Origin: Acidimicrobiia bacterium
GTDB taxonomy: Bacteria; Actinomycetota; Acidimicrobiia; Spongiisociales; JAHEDJ01
Reading direction: 5' to 3'
Assembly: GCA_029210695.1 (NCBI GenBank)
Contig: JARGFH010000017.1
Location: 1-63,231, forward strand
DNA length: 63,231 nucleotides
Part shown: positions 7,330-15,526 of the stretch, one piece after another
Numbering within the stretch: position 1 is the first letter of the stretch
Layout of the letters: the number at the start of each line of letters is the position of its first letter
Program-made: the position numbers and the translations under genes
Notes under the pieces: model-generated
Databases searched by the model: none
Seen by the model: the letters and a program-made list of their open reading frames with translations, nothing else
Told to the model about the DNA's origin: nothing

Positions 7330-7374
7330 CTCCCCCCACGCAGTGGGGGGAGTGCCCCGAAGGGGCGAGGGGGC
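7330..7374 (+). repeat. Two-hairpin repeat, copy 1
   Basis: Hairpin 1 pairs CTCCCCCCA with TGGGGGGAG around a CGCAG-like loop. Hairpin 2 is GCCCC-GAA-GGGGC, followed by GAGGGGG. The stems differ in sequence from the other copies but the layout is kept. Confidence 0.65.
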
Positions 7375-7394
7375 CGAACTCAGAACCAGCCAGT

Positions 7395-7446
7395 CGCCCC
7401 CTCTGCCTCGCAGACTCGGCATCTCCCCCGCTCACGCAGGGGAGAA
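7395..7446 (-). repeat. Two-hairpin repeat, inverted copy 2
   Basis: Read on the minus strand it gives CTCCCC...GGGGGAG, ATGCCGAGTCTGCGAGGCAG and GAGGGGG, the same form as the copies at 59.5 and 59.7 kb. It therefore links the two repeat clusters of the window. Confidence 0.65.
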
Positions 7447-7599
7447 ACGCAACAACACGGTCGTGTTCTATCGAACGACGCTTCTCCCCCAAGCGGCAAC
7501 GAGGAAAACCAAGGCAGCGCGCGTTCTCCCCCCACGAAGTGTGTTGGTTTGCGCGACAGGCCCCGCCGTCTCAGCGGCGGTCATCCCACTACCGCGTGC

Positions 7600-7647
7600 T
7601 CTCCCGCTTGCGGGGAAGCTGTCCGGCGAAGCCGGACTGAGGGGGTG
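7600..7647 (+). repeat. Two-hairpin repeat, copy 3
   Basis: Hairpin 1 is CTCCCGC-TT-GCGGGGA and hairpin 2 is GTCCGGC-GAA-GCCGGAC, followed by TGAGGGGGTG. The second stem shares no sequence with copy 1 yet pairs perfectly, which is compensatory change. Confidence 0.65.
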
Positions 7648-7688
7648 TCCTGCAGGTCCGGTCCCGGTCCGACAGGTGTTCGGCCATG

Positions 7689-7748
7689 CCCCCTCCGCCC
7701 TGCTGCATCGGCAGCAGGCCACCTCCCCCAGCTGACGCTGGTGGAGGA
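7689..7748 (-). repeat. Two-hairpin repeat, inverted copy 4
   Basis: On the minus strand hairpin 1 is CTCCACCAGC...GCTGGGGGAG and hairpin 2 is CCTGCTGC-CGAT-GCAGCAGG, followed by GGAGGGGGC. The layout matches the other copies with different stem sequences. Confidence 0.6.
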
Positions 7749-7789
7749 CGTTTCTGAGTGGCCACGTGTCGACTCAGACCGCGACAAGA

Positions 7790-7830
7790 CACCACGCAGT
7801 GGGGGGAGTGCCCCAAAGGGGCAAGGGGGG
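7790..7830 (+). repeat. Two-hairpin repeat, copy 5
   Basis: A near-identical relative of copy 1 lacking the start of the first stem: CCACGCAGTGGGGGGAGT, then GCCCC-AAA-GGGGC and AAGGGGGG. The first C-rich arm is shortened. Confidence 0.6.
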
Positions 7831-7835
7831 CAAAA

Positions 7836-7863
7836 CCCAAAACCTACAACCCAGAACCTCAAA
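7836..7863 (+). repeat. Heptad tract, four units
   Basis: CCCAAAA, CCTACAA, CCCAGAA and CCTCAAA follow in exact 7-nt register, 46 bp before the SAF-domain gene. Confidence 0.55.
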
Positions 7864-7909
7864 AAGCCATCCCCCTTCCAATCGTCCGCCGGGCGCGGTA
7901 CGTTCGTCC

Positions 7910-8437
7910 GTGTACTGGTTCCGTCGCCCTCCCTATTTCCGCTGGGCCGCGTCCGCGCTCGTGGTAGCGGGCGCGTTGTGGATGGATCTCCGCGGCACCC
8001 CCACCGAACTCCGCCCGTTCGCCGTTGCCGACATCGAGGCAGGTGCGGCGATTCAGCCGGAAATGGTCGAGTACAGGGCGGTGCCAGCCGGGTTTCTTCC
8101 GGAAGTGAACCTCGTCGGGTTCACTCTGACATCCATCCCTGCCGGAGATCCCGTTACACCGGCCCTACTGACCGACCGAAGCGGCGTCCCCGACGGGTGG
8201 TGGGCCCTTGAGATGGGGGTCCCCTCGGGCGTGATCCCCGGTACGGAACTACGTCTGGCAATCGAGGCCGATGCCGGCATCGTCGTCCCGGGGGTGGTTA
8301 TCGGTCTCGTGTCACCCGAGGCACCGGGTGGTTGGTCTGAGAACACGGCGCTGGTCGCAGTGCCCTCGGATCAGGCTGCGACGGTGGCGACCTCGCTGGC
8401 CCGGGCCGGGGTGAGCGTTCTCGTGGTTGACTGGTGA
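7910..8437 (+). CDS. SAF-domain (CpaB/antifreeze-like) membrane-anchored protein
   Basis: 175 residues from GTG 7910. The in-frame ORF from 7766 starts in repeats and is rejected. The N-terminus WFRRPPYFRWAASALVVAG is a signal anchor. It is followed by a SAF-type module: FAVADIEAGAAIQPEMVEYR, VGFTLTSIPAGDPVTPALL and VPSGVIPGTELRL. This resembles the periplasmic half of CpaB/RcpC, which act in Flp/Tad pilus assembly, but no other tad gene is present, so the role is open. No clear ribosome-binding site precedes the chosen GTG. The end reads VPSDQAATVATSLARAGVSV. Confidence 0.6.
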   Translation: MYWFRRPPYFRWAASALVVAGALWMDLRGTPTELRPFAVADIEAGAAIQPEMVEYRAVPAGFLPEVNLVGFTLTSIPAGDPVTPALLTDRSGVPDGWWALEMGVPSGVIPGTELRLAIEADAGIVVPGVVIGLVSPEAPGGWSENTALVAVPSDQAATVATSLARAGVSVLVVDW

Positions 8438-8473
8438 TCGGCGGCGTGGCTCCGGAGGCTAGGCTCCGTCCCC

Positions 8474-9232
8474 GTGTTCCAAGCAATCGTCTGGGGCCTC
8501 GTTCAGGGCCTGACCGAGTTCCTCCCCATCTCATCGAGCGGCCACCTAGTTCTCGTGCCCGCCTTTTTGGGGATCGATCAACCAGATCTGGCGACTTCGG
8601 CCGTGCTGCACCTCGGGACGCTGACCGCCGTAGTTGCGTACTACCGCAGAGACCTCCTCAAGCTCACGCGTTTCAACCGTGACCCAGGTGCCAGACGAGT
8701 TCTGGGATTGCTGGCGCTAGGAACCGTGCCTGCAGTGATCGGGGTATTCGTTGAGGACCAAATCGGATCGCTGCAGGAAGACCCAACCGCCGTGGCACTG
8801 GCGTTGCTCGTCACGGGCGTTGTCTTGTTCTTCTCCGGACTGTTCATGAGCGGCCGTCTGTCGTTGGAACGACTGCCTATGCGCGACGGGTTCCTGATCG
8901 GCGTCGCTCAAGCCATTGCCCTCGTCCCGGGCATATCCCGCTCGGGAATGACCATCACCGCCGGGATGACTCGAAACCTCGAACGCTCCGAGGCCGCCCG
9001 TTTCTCGTTCCTGCTGGCAATACCGGCCATCGCAGGGGCGGGAGCCCAGCAAGGCCTGGAACTGGCGGGTAACGGAGGGATCGGAGCCGAAGTATGGGTC
9101 GGAATGGTTATAGCGGCGCTGTCGGGCTACATGGCGATCGCGCTGCTCCTCCGCTTGCTGACCCGTTTCGGTCTTCGGCCTTTCGCCATCTACTGTTTCG
9201 CCGTCGGGATCGTCGCGCTGATCGCCCTGTGA
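8474..9232 (+). CDS. uppP: Undecaprenyl-diphosphatase UppP (BacA)
   Basis: 252 residues, GTG start at 8474. The two family motifs are intact: VQGLTEFLPISSSGHLVL near the N-terminus with its catalytic Glu and Ser-rich loop, and IALVPGISRSGMTITAGM in the middle with the catalytic Arg. It dephosphorylates undecaprenyl diphosphate so that the lipid carrier for peptidoglycan and polymer synthesis is recycled, and gives low-level bacitracin resistance. Length is near the family minimum. Hydrophobic segments alternate as expected. It sits 36 bp after the SAF gene and may be co-transcribed with it. Confidence 0.95.
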   Translation: MFQAIVWGLVQGLTEFLPISSSGHLVLVPAFLGIDQPDLATSAVLHLGTLTAVVAYYRRDLLKLTRFNRDPGARRVLGLLALGTVPAVIGVFVEDQIGSLQEDPTAVALALLVTGVVLFFSGLFMSGRLSLERLPMRDGFLIGVAQAIALVPGISRSGMTITAGMTRNLERSEAARFSFLLAIPAIAGAGAQQGLELAGNGGIGAEVWVGMVIAALSGYMAIALLLRLLTRFGLRPFAIYCFAVGIVALIAL

Positions 9233-9278
9233 ACCTCAAGTAGAGCTCACCGAGTGCCGACATAGGCCAGGGAACCCC

Positions 9279-10895
9279 ATGACCGAACCTGCAACACCCG
9301 AATCCGAAACGACCGCTCGCGACGTTGAGTTGATCTCGCGCGTCTCACACGAGTTGCGCACACCGCTCACCTCGGTCATTGGCATGCTCGACGTCGTACT
9401 CGATCCGGCTTTGCCGTTAGACGACGGCGAAAGCGCCGAGCTTCTGACCCTCGCCCGTCGCGAAGCGGATCAAATGCAGCATTTGATCGACAACCTCCTC
9501 TCGTATGCCCGGCTGCAACGGGCGACGCTCGTACCGTCCACGGAGGCCATCGATCTGCGACCGATCATCACGCGGGCCCTGGAGCGGCAGGGAGACGTGC
9601 ATCGGCGAACGCACATAGCAGTGGCGGTCGGGATCGGGGCCGTGGGAGACCCGGCGCTCGTGCTCCAGATCATCACCAACCTCATCCAGAATGTACACCG
9701 CTATGCACCGCAAGGCGCGGTCGAGATAGTTGTGGCATCCGACGATGCGGTCACCTCCATTTCGGTGAGCGATGAGGGGCCCGGCGTTCCGGTTGCGATG
9801 GCCGCAGACATCTTCGACACCCGGATACATTCGAGCAAAGGACTCGGCCTTGGTCTCTCCTTGAGCCGGGATCTGGCCAGGTCCATGCAAGGTGATCTGG
9901 TTCTGGACAAGGCACGCCGTGGCGGCGCTACCTTCACCCTGACCCTCCCGACCGCCCGGGTCAAAAGCTCCACTTCTGCAGAACGTCGACCAGAGCTGTC
10001 GGTGGCCACCACGCCGCGCGCCGGACTCCTCGTCGACGTAGCAGCCGCCCTCGCCGAATCGTCTCTCGACCAATCCGTCGCCGGCCTGCAAGGCATCTAC
10101 GCGAAAATCCTCGGCGCCACGAGCGCAGTTCTGATGGTGCCGGACGGGCAAGGACGGTTCCGGGGTCTGGGTGACTTCGCTTCTCTGGAAGGGGTACTGA
10201 TCCCCTCCGGGGATGAGCTGCTCGACCGTGTCATATCCGGGCAGCAGCCGCTACAGATCGAATCCCTTGGCGAAAGCGGTTTCGACCTGTGGGCGGGTGT
10301 CCTTGGTGCCGAATCGGCACTGGTCGTCCCTGTCGTGCTCGACGGAGTCGTAGCCGGGGTCCTTGCGCTCGGGTGGGCCGACGGGCACCTCATGCCCAAC
10401 ACTGGGAACGAGGTTGCCGCAGCCCTGGGAACGATCGCAGCGATTGCCGTCGATCGTTCAAATCTCGCCCATGAGGTCGCGTTCGAAAGATCGGTCAGGG
10501 AGTCGGTGATGGAGGCCCTCCCCATCGCGATCTCGGTGTTCGTAGGTGATCCCCCGAGCCTCGTCTACTGGAACCAGCGCGAACGCGACCTGCTGGCAAT
10601 CGCCGAGGACGGCAGCCGACCGACGGCCCTCCAGGAGACACAGGATCTCTTTGAGGTTTCGTTCGCCGACGGCACCCCGCTGACCCTCGAGAACGCTCCG
10701 GTCGTCGCCGCCATCCGCTCCGGACGAGGGACCGGTCCGTTCTTCCTTCGTATCAGTCGTCTCGACGGACGGGTCGCGTTCACCCGCACCTATTGCGCGC
10801 CGTTCTTCGACGGAAACGGAACAGTGGCCGGCGCAGTCGTCACGTCGGAAGAAGTGGACAAGATGGACGTCGAGTTCCACGGCCTTGCCACCTAG
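9279..10895 (+). CDS. Histidine kinase with inverted order: kinase core, then GAF, then PAS
   Basis: 538 residues, no membrane segment. HisKA comes first (residues ~15-85, [19 protein letters not shown] with the phospho-His). HATPase_c follows at ~110-225 with N box IITNLIQNVHRYAP, G1 DEGPGVP and G2 SKGLGLGLSLSRDLA. A GAF-like region spans ~255-400 (GATSAVLMVPDG, ALVVPVVLDGVVAGVLALG) and a PAS-like region ~405-530 (AISVFVGDPPSLVYWNQRE). In most kinases sensors precede the core, so this order is unusual. No partner receiver gene is adjacent. A heptad tract overlaps its stop codon. Confidence 0.8.
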   Translation: MTEPATPESETTARDVELISRVSHELRTPLTSVIGMLDVVLDPALPLDDGESAELLTLARREADQMQHLIDNLLSYARLQRATLVPSTEAIDLRPIITRALERQGDVHRRTHIAVAVGIGAVGDPALVLQIITNLIQNVHRYAPQGAVEIVVASDDAVTSISVSDEGPGVPVAMAADIFDTRIHSSKGLGLGLSLSRDLARSMQGDLVLDKARRGGATFTLTLPTARVKSSTSAERRPELSVATTPRAGLLVDVAAALAESSLDQSVAGLQGIYAKILGATSAVLMVPDGQGRFRGLGDFASLEGVLIPSGDELLDRVISGQQPLQIESLGESGFDLWAGVLGAESALVVPVVLDGVVAGVLALGWADGHLMPNTGNEVAAALGTIAAIAVDRSNLAHEVAFERSVRESVMEALPIAISVFVGDPPSLVYWNQRERDLLAIAEDGSRPTALQETQDLFEVSFADGTPLTLENAPVVAAIRSGRGTGPFFLRISRLDGRVAFTRTYCAPFFDGNGTVAGAVVTSEEVDKMDVEFHGLAT

Positions 10896-10918
10896 TACCC
10901 AGAACCTAGAACCTAGAA
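10891..10918 (+). repeat. Heptad tract, four units, over the kinase stop codon
   Basis: CCTAGTA, CCCAGAA, CCTAGAA, CCTAGAA in exact register. The first unit contains the TAG stop (10893-10895) of the preceding gene. This is the clearest tract of the family. Confidence 0.7.
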
Positions 10919-10964
10919 CCGCGTTCTACGATTCACGGCGACTGGGAAGAACCACTGGGCCGCG

Positions 10965-12593
10965 CTATTGCGAATAGTTTGAACTCATCCGCATTGTCTC
11001 GGCAATGTGGACGTTCACGAGGGCCGGTTTGCCGCTCGCAACCGCTCGCTCGAGGGCTGGAATGATCTGCGTCGCGTCATCAACGAACTCGCCGTAGCCA
11101 CCCAATCCCTCGACCATCGCATGGTACGGACGAACCCCCAGGTCGGTGGCCACCATTCGATCTGGATAGAACGAGCGATGGAAGGTCTTGATGTTGTTCC
11201 AAACACCATCGTTTCCGACCACGCCGACAATGGGCAGTCCGAGGCGCACCATCGAGTCGTACTCCATGCCGTTGAAGGCAAACGCCCCATCGCCGTAGAC
11301 AATGCCGACCAGCTTGTCGGGAAAGGCAACCTTGGCGGCGATGGCAAACGGGGCGCCGGTACCGAGGGTTCCGAACGGACCGGGATCGAGCACGTGACCT
11401 TGTTGTGAGACCTCGAGCCAGCGGGCGGTCGTCGAGACGATATCGCCCCCATCTACGGCAACGATGGCGTCAGGACCGAAGAAGGCCGCGACGTCTCTGC
11501 CAAATCGCTGCGGTTGCACGGGTGAGCTATCCACTGCCGCTTCGCTCTCTGCCGAAGCCCTACCGGCGGCCTCCATGGCCAGGATCTCCCCCGTCCAGGC
11601 CCGCCCGTTGGAGACCGTGAACTGAGCGGACCGGGCTGCAAGCTGACGAACGACTTCAGCCGGGTCGGCCACGACCCCAAGCTGAACCGGACGGTTCCAA
11701 CCGATCTTGGTCGAATCGGCGTCGATCTGGATCACCGTGGCATCGGGGGCGATTTTCCGGCCGTAGCCGGTGCGGAAGTCCCAATCGACGCCCAGCGCCA
11801 GGACGGTATCAGCGCCTGCGAAGGCTGCCGACCGGGCGTAGTTGCCGAGCAGCCGGTGACCGTTGGCGAGCGACCCCCGTGCGCGCGAGTTCAGGTAGGT
11901 CGGAGCCTCCAGCGCCTCGGCGATGATGGCGAGCTCATTCGCAGCCCCCCGGAAACCGGATCCGGCGAAGATCATCGGACGGTCCGCTCCGGTCAAGGCG
12001 TCGACGATCTCATCGACCACAGAGGCAACCGCACCCTGCACCTGATTCGCCCGATACTGATGAGGCCAGACAATCGAATCCTCATCAACAACATCGAACT
12101 GCACGTCCATCGGCACGTCCAGAAACACCGGGCCTCCACGGCCGGAGAAGGCTGCCCTGGCGGCCGTGGCGATGTAGTCGCCCAGCCGTTCGGTTTGCCA
12201 AGCAGTTCCGGCCCACTTCGTGATCGAGTGGAACATCCGGGGATGATCCATCTCCTGGAGGCCCCCCATGAGTTCCTGACGGACCAGATGCCGCCCACCC
12301 AACAAGAGCATCGACGAATCGGCGAAGTAGGCGTTGGCGATTCCGGTCATTGCGTCGGTCACGCCCGGACCGGCGGTGACGGCTGCAACGCCCAGCTTCC
12401 CGGTCAACCGGCCGTAGGCCTCGGCGGCATGAGCAACCGCCTGCTCGTGCCGCAGATCGACGATTCGGATGCCCTCCTGAACGCAACCATCGAGAATCGG
12501 GACGATGTGCCCACCGGTGAGAGTGAAGAGCGTGTCGACGCCTTCGTTTTTGAGTGCGCGGGCAATGATGTGCCCACCGTGAAGCTTGGCCAT
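10965..12593 (-). CDS. Thiamine-diphosphate enzyme, acetolactate synthase / 2-hydroxyacyl-CoA lyase type
   Basis: 542 residues, three ThDP-enzyme domains. The N-terminal PYR domain carries DLRHEQAVAHAAEAYGRLTG with the activating Glu and VTAGPGVTDAMTGIANAY. The central domain includes PMIFAGSGFRGAANELAII. The C-terminal PP domain has GTLGTGAPFAIAAKVAFPDK and the ThDP/Mg motif GDGAFAFNGMEYDSMVR...NDGVWNN. It resembles acetolactate synthase-like and 2-hydroxyacyl-CoA lyase proteins. No regulatory subunit or ilvC is nearby, so branched-chain biosynthesis is unlikely. The substrate cannot be assigned. It is monocistronic on the minus strand. Confidence 0.8.
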   Translation of the reverse strand: MAKLHGGHIIARALKNEGVDTLFTLTGGHIVPILDGCVQEGIRIVDLRHEQAVAHAAEAYGRLTGKLGVAAVTAGPGVTDAMTGIANAYFADSSMLLLGGRHLVRQELMGGLQEMDHPRMFHSITKWAGTAWQTERLGDYIATAARAAFSGRGGPVFLDVPMDVQFDVVDEDSIVWPHQYRANQVQGAVASVVDEIVDALTGADRPMIFAGSGFRGAANELAIIAEALEAPTYLNSRARGSLANGHRLLGNYARSAAFAGADTVLALGVDWDFRTGYGRKIAPDATVIQIDADSTKIGWNRPVQLGVVADPAEVVRQLAARSAQFTVSNGRAWTGEILAMEAAGRASAESEAAVDSSPVQPQRFGRDVAAFFGPDAIVAVDGGDIVSTTARWLEVSQQGHVLDPGPFGTLGTGAPFAIAAKVAFPDKLVGIVYGDGAFAFNGMEYDSMVRLGLPIVGVVGNDGVWNNIKTFHRSFYPDRMVATDLGVRPYHAMVEGLGGYGEFVDDATQIIPALERAVASGKPALVNVHIAETMRMSSNYSQ

Positions 12594-12700
12594 GACGGGA
12601 CAGTATCACCTATGAAGCTGCGCTGAACTTCGCGCCCCGGCCACCGTTTCGAGCTGAATAGAACCGTAAAGCCGCGACTCACTACTGCCGATCCTCAAGG

Positions 12701-15442
12701 GTGATGCGAGAACGGACCGCGGCAGGGAGTCCACCCGACTTCGAGCGTATCGCAGCCGGCATGTCGAGACTGCGACGGCACGGCTATGGCGCCGCCGCCT
12801 CCTTCACGGCCATTGGTGCGATCGGCACGCGCGAGCCGATCTGGACGTTTGCCACACTTCTGGCGGCCGCCGGGTTCGCAGCCGGAAGCGGTTTCAGCAA
12901 TCCTCATCGGCGGCTCATCGCCGGGCTGTTGATCGACCATGTGGTTGCGCTGTCCCTCTGGTGGATGCTCGGGTCCGGCACCGTCGTCGACCTGATTCCG
13001 ATCGTAATCGTCTCGTTGTCCGCCTTCATTCTCCCGTTCCGCATGGCGATATTCACAACCCTGACGGGGATGCTCCTGGTTGCGATGCGAATTCCGCTCC
13101 ACATCGCGGGATCCGACTCGATCTTCCCGATGTACTGGGCAAGCGGACCCGTTCCCTTGTCTGAAGTCGCCGTCTCTACGTTCGCGCTGCTGATCCTGGC
13201 GATGGCCGCCGCCACAGTATTCCTGCGAGTCGGGCGATTGCTCGAGAAGTCGAGTACGCAGTTGGCGAAGTCGGCACAGCGATACCGCACCCTGGTCGAG
13301 GCATCACCGGACGGGATCCTGATTCATCAGGGCGGCTCCCTGAGGTACGTCAACGAGGCCGCCGCCGCGATGCTCGGGTACCGGACTCCGTCGGCCGGGA
13401 TTGGAATGCCGTACCTCGACCATATCGCACCAAAGGACCGGACGGCTGAAATCGAACGGATGCATCTGGTGGCGGAGGGACGGACGACCGACCTGGCCCG
13501 AATCCACCTTCTCAGGACCGATGGTTCCGAACAGATCACAGAAGCAGTCGGCATCCCTACCGACCTCGATGGGCGACCGGCGGTCCAAGTCGTAATGCGA
13601 GACGTCTCTGCAAGAGAAGCCCTCCGGGACACCGAGCAACTGTTCAATACGGCGTTCGACAGTTCGGTCACCGGAATGGCGGTCGTCGACGTCGACGGCA
13701 ACTACCTCAGAGTCAACAGAGCACAATGCGAACTCTTCGGTTACTCCGAGGAAGAGTTCCTCACGATGAACTGGAGAGACATCACCCATCCGGATGATCT
13801 CCCTGACAGCGAGCAAGCCGAAGCAGACATGCTCCGCGGGGTGGGCGACGACTCGTTCGTGTTGCTCAAACGGTATGTCGGTGCTGGGGGAAGACAACTC
13901 ACCGCCATCGTGTCGGTGACGCTCCTGCGGGACCAGGACGGGGCACCCGACTATGTGTATTCCCATGTGGTCGACATGACCGAAGCGACGGCCGCTGCGG
14001 AGGCGTTGCGGACTAGCGAGCAGAGGTACAGGAACCTCTTCGAGCGAATACCGGTCGCCATGTACAGGAGCACGCCGGATGGCGAGGTACTCGATGCGAA
14101 TCCCGCACTCGTTGAGTTGATGGGATTCGAAGCACGCGAATCTCTCGTGAATCTGGCATCGCATGAAATGTATTTAGACCCGAGCGTCCGTCTCGGATGG
14201 AAGACGGCGATCAATCGAGACGGAACCGTTGTCGGGTTCGAGGCCCAACTCCGGCGCAAAGACGGCAAGGTCTTCTGGGGGCAGGACACCGCCAGGATCG
14301 TCCGCGACTCTGACGGCAACACCCTGTACTACGAGGGCGCCATCATCGATGTCTCTGCCCAGAAGACGGCAGAGCAGGCACGCAATCGCCTCACCCGGAT
14401 CATCGAGGCGACCCCCGACATTGTGGTAGTCCTCGACCCGAGCGGCTGGGTCACATACGCCAACTCGGCCGCCCGCCGCCACTTCTCGATCGACGAGTCA
14501 ATGGAACCACCGTACCTCCACGTTTCGCAGGCCCTCGATCGTGCGACCATGCGCCTCCTTATCGAGGACATCATCCCTACCCTCAAAGAAGGCGAGGCCT
14601 GGACGGGTGAATTCGATCTCATTGCACCAGACGGCTCGGGGCTCCCGGTTTCAGCAGTCGGCCTTGCCCACCTCGCTGACGATGGCAGCTTCGCCCGATT
14701 CTCGGCGGTGCTGCGCGACGTGTCGGAACAGGTCGAAGCAACCCGGCAACTGAAAGACCTCGTCCAAACGAAGGACGAATTCGTCGCCTCCGTCAGTCAT
14801 GAGTTGCGGACTCCGCTGACGGCCGTCGTCGGCCTCGCCCAGGAATTGCGGGACAGCTGGAAGATGTTCGATGGGGAGGAACTCGAGGATCTGATCAGGC
14901 TCATCGCCGATCAGGCGACCGAGGTTTCCGCGATCGTGCAGGACCTCCTTGTCGCCGCTCGCGCCGACATAGGGACAATCACGATCAGCCCGACCGTCAT
15001 CCAGGTTTCCGAAGAGGTCGAGGCGGCAATCAAGACAGTCCCACCGGATCTGACCGATCGGATTCAGTTCGACATCACTTCGGTAAGCGCGTGGGCAGAC
15101 CCGGGACGCTTCCGTCAGATAATTCGCAACCTCGTTAGCAATGCCCTCCGCTACGGCGGACCGAGCGTGCGCATCCATGCCCACAACGGGGGCGGTAGGG
15201 CGGTGATCAACGTCACCGATGACGGAGCCGGTATCGCGTTGGAGGATCGCCAGAGGATCTTTGATCCGTACTACCGGGCTCACGATACTCCCTCACAACC
15301 GGCGTCGGTTGGCCTCGGTCTCAGCGTGTCTCGACAACTCGCAGTACTCATGGGCGGCGACTTGAGTTACGACTACTCAGATGGGCTGAGCACCTTCAGT
15401 GTGCGCCTCCCAGCCGGCCGAGGCCCAGACGCCCTCGCCTAG
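12701..15442 (+). CDS. Membrane multi-PAS sensor histidine kinase
   Basis: 913 residues (GTG 12701; an ATG follows directly at 12704). Residues ~30-190 hold about six hydrophobic helices (LLAAAGFAAGSGF, FALLILAMAAATVFLR). Four PAS domains follow at ~193-305, 312-430, 437-555 and 562-680, each linked by SEQRYR/DTEQLF-type helices. HisKA is at ~690 ([19 protein letters not shown]) and HATPase_c follows (RNLVSNALRYGG, DDGAGIALEDRQRIF, SVGLGLSVSRQLA). The PAS ligands are not evident. No response regulator is adjacent. The coding end is followed by a 48-bp palindromic repeat shared with the convergent eis-like gene. Confidence 0.85.
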   Translation: MMRERTAAGSPPDFERIAAGMSRLRRHGYGAAASFTAIGAIGTREPIWTFATLLAAAGFAAGSGFSNPHRRLIAGLLIDHVVALSLWWMLGSGTVVDLIPIVIVSLSAFILPFRMAIFTTLTGMLLVAMRIPLHIAGSDSIFPMYWASGPVPLSEVAVSTFALLILAMAAATVFLRVGRLLEKSSTQLAKSAQRYRTLVEASPDGILIHQGGSLRYVNEAAAAMLGYRTPSAGIGMPYLDHIAPKDRTAEIERMHLVAEGRTTDLARIHLLRTDGSEQITEAVGIPTDLDGRPAVQVVMRDVSAREALRDTEQLFNTAFDSSVTGMAVVDVDGNYLRVNRAQCELFGYSEEEFLTMNWRDITHPDDLPDSEQAEADMLRGVGDDSFVLLKRYVGAGGRQLTAIVSVTLLRDQDGAPDYVYSHVVDMTEATAAAEALRTSEQRYRNLFERIPVAMYRSTPDGEVLDANPALVELMGFEARESLVNLASHEMYLDPSVRLGWKTAINRDGTVVGFEAQLRRKDGKVFWGQDTARIVRDSDGNTLYYEGAIIDVSAQKTAEQARNRLTRIIEATPDIVVVLDPSGWVTYANSAARRHFSIDESMEPPYLHVSQALDRATMRLLIEDIIPTLKEGEAWTGEFDLIAPDGSGLPVSAVGLAHLADDGSFARFSAVLRDVSEQVEATRQLKDLVQTKDEFVASVSHELRTPLTAVVGLAQELRDSWKMFDGEELEDLIRLIADQATEVSAIVQDLLVAARADIGTITISPTVIQVSEEVEAAIKTVPPDLTDRIQFDITSVSAWADPGRFRQIIRNLVSNALRYGGPSVRIHAHNGGGRAVINVTDDGAGIALEDRQRIFDPYYRAHDTPSQPASVGLGLSVSRQLAVLMGGDLSYDYSDGLSTFSVRLPAGRGPDALA

Positions 15443-15467
15443 CAAGCCACCGTCGCCCAACCCTGCG

Positions 15468-15515
15468 TTTTCGCGCGGGGTTCACCCCATATACGGTGCG
15501 ATTCCCGCGCGAAAA
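15468..15515. repeat. 48-bp palindrome, copy A (convergent genes)
   Basis: Arms TTTTCGCGCGGG and CCCGCGCGAAAA enclose 24 nt whose inner bases can also pair (ACC...GGT). It lies between the ends of the kinase (+) and the Eis-like gene (-), so it may act as a bidirectional terminator. Three other copies of exactly the same length occur at 21707, 22739 and 26757. Confidence 0.8.
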
Positions 15516-15526
15516 CGGGTTTGACC

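Larger units (their letters stand above)
7318..7909. other. Gene-free gap filled with two-hairpin G-rich repeats
   Basis: 592 bp without a credible gene. It holds at least five copies, in both orientations, of a compound element (hairpin 1, short linker, hairpin 2, then GAGGGGG): 7330-7374, 7395-7446 inverted, 7600-7647, 7689-7748 inverted and 7790-7830, plus first-hairpin fragments near 7480-7504 and 7520-7540. A heptad tract follows at 7836-7863. ORFs here are repeat translations. Confidence 0.7.

Noticed and set aside
7318-7910. Possible CRISPR array in the repeat-rich gap
   Set aside because: Repeats occur in both orientations, vary in sequence, are irregularly spaced and are hairpins; there are no unique spacers of constant length and no cas genes.
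10965-12593. Acetolactate synthase of branched-chain amino-acid biosynthesis
   Set aside because: No ilvN or ilvC neighbour, and parts of the sequence fit 2-hydroxyacyl-CoA lyase-like enzymes equally well, so a specific name is unsafe.
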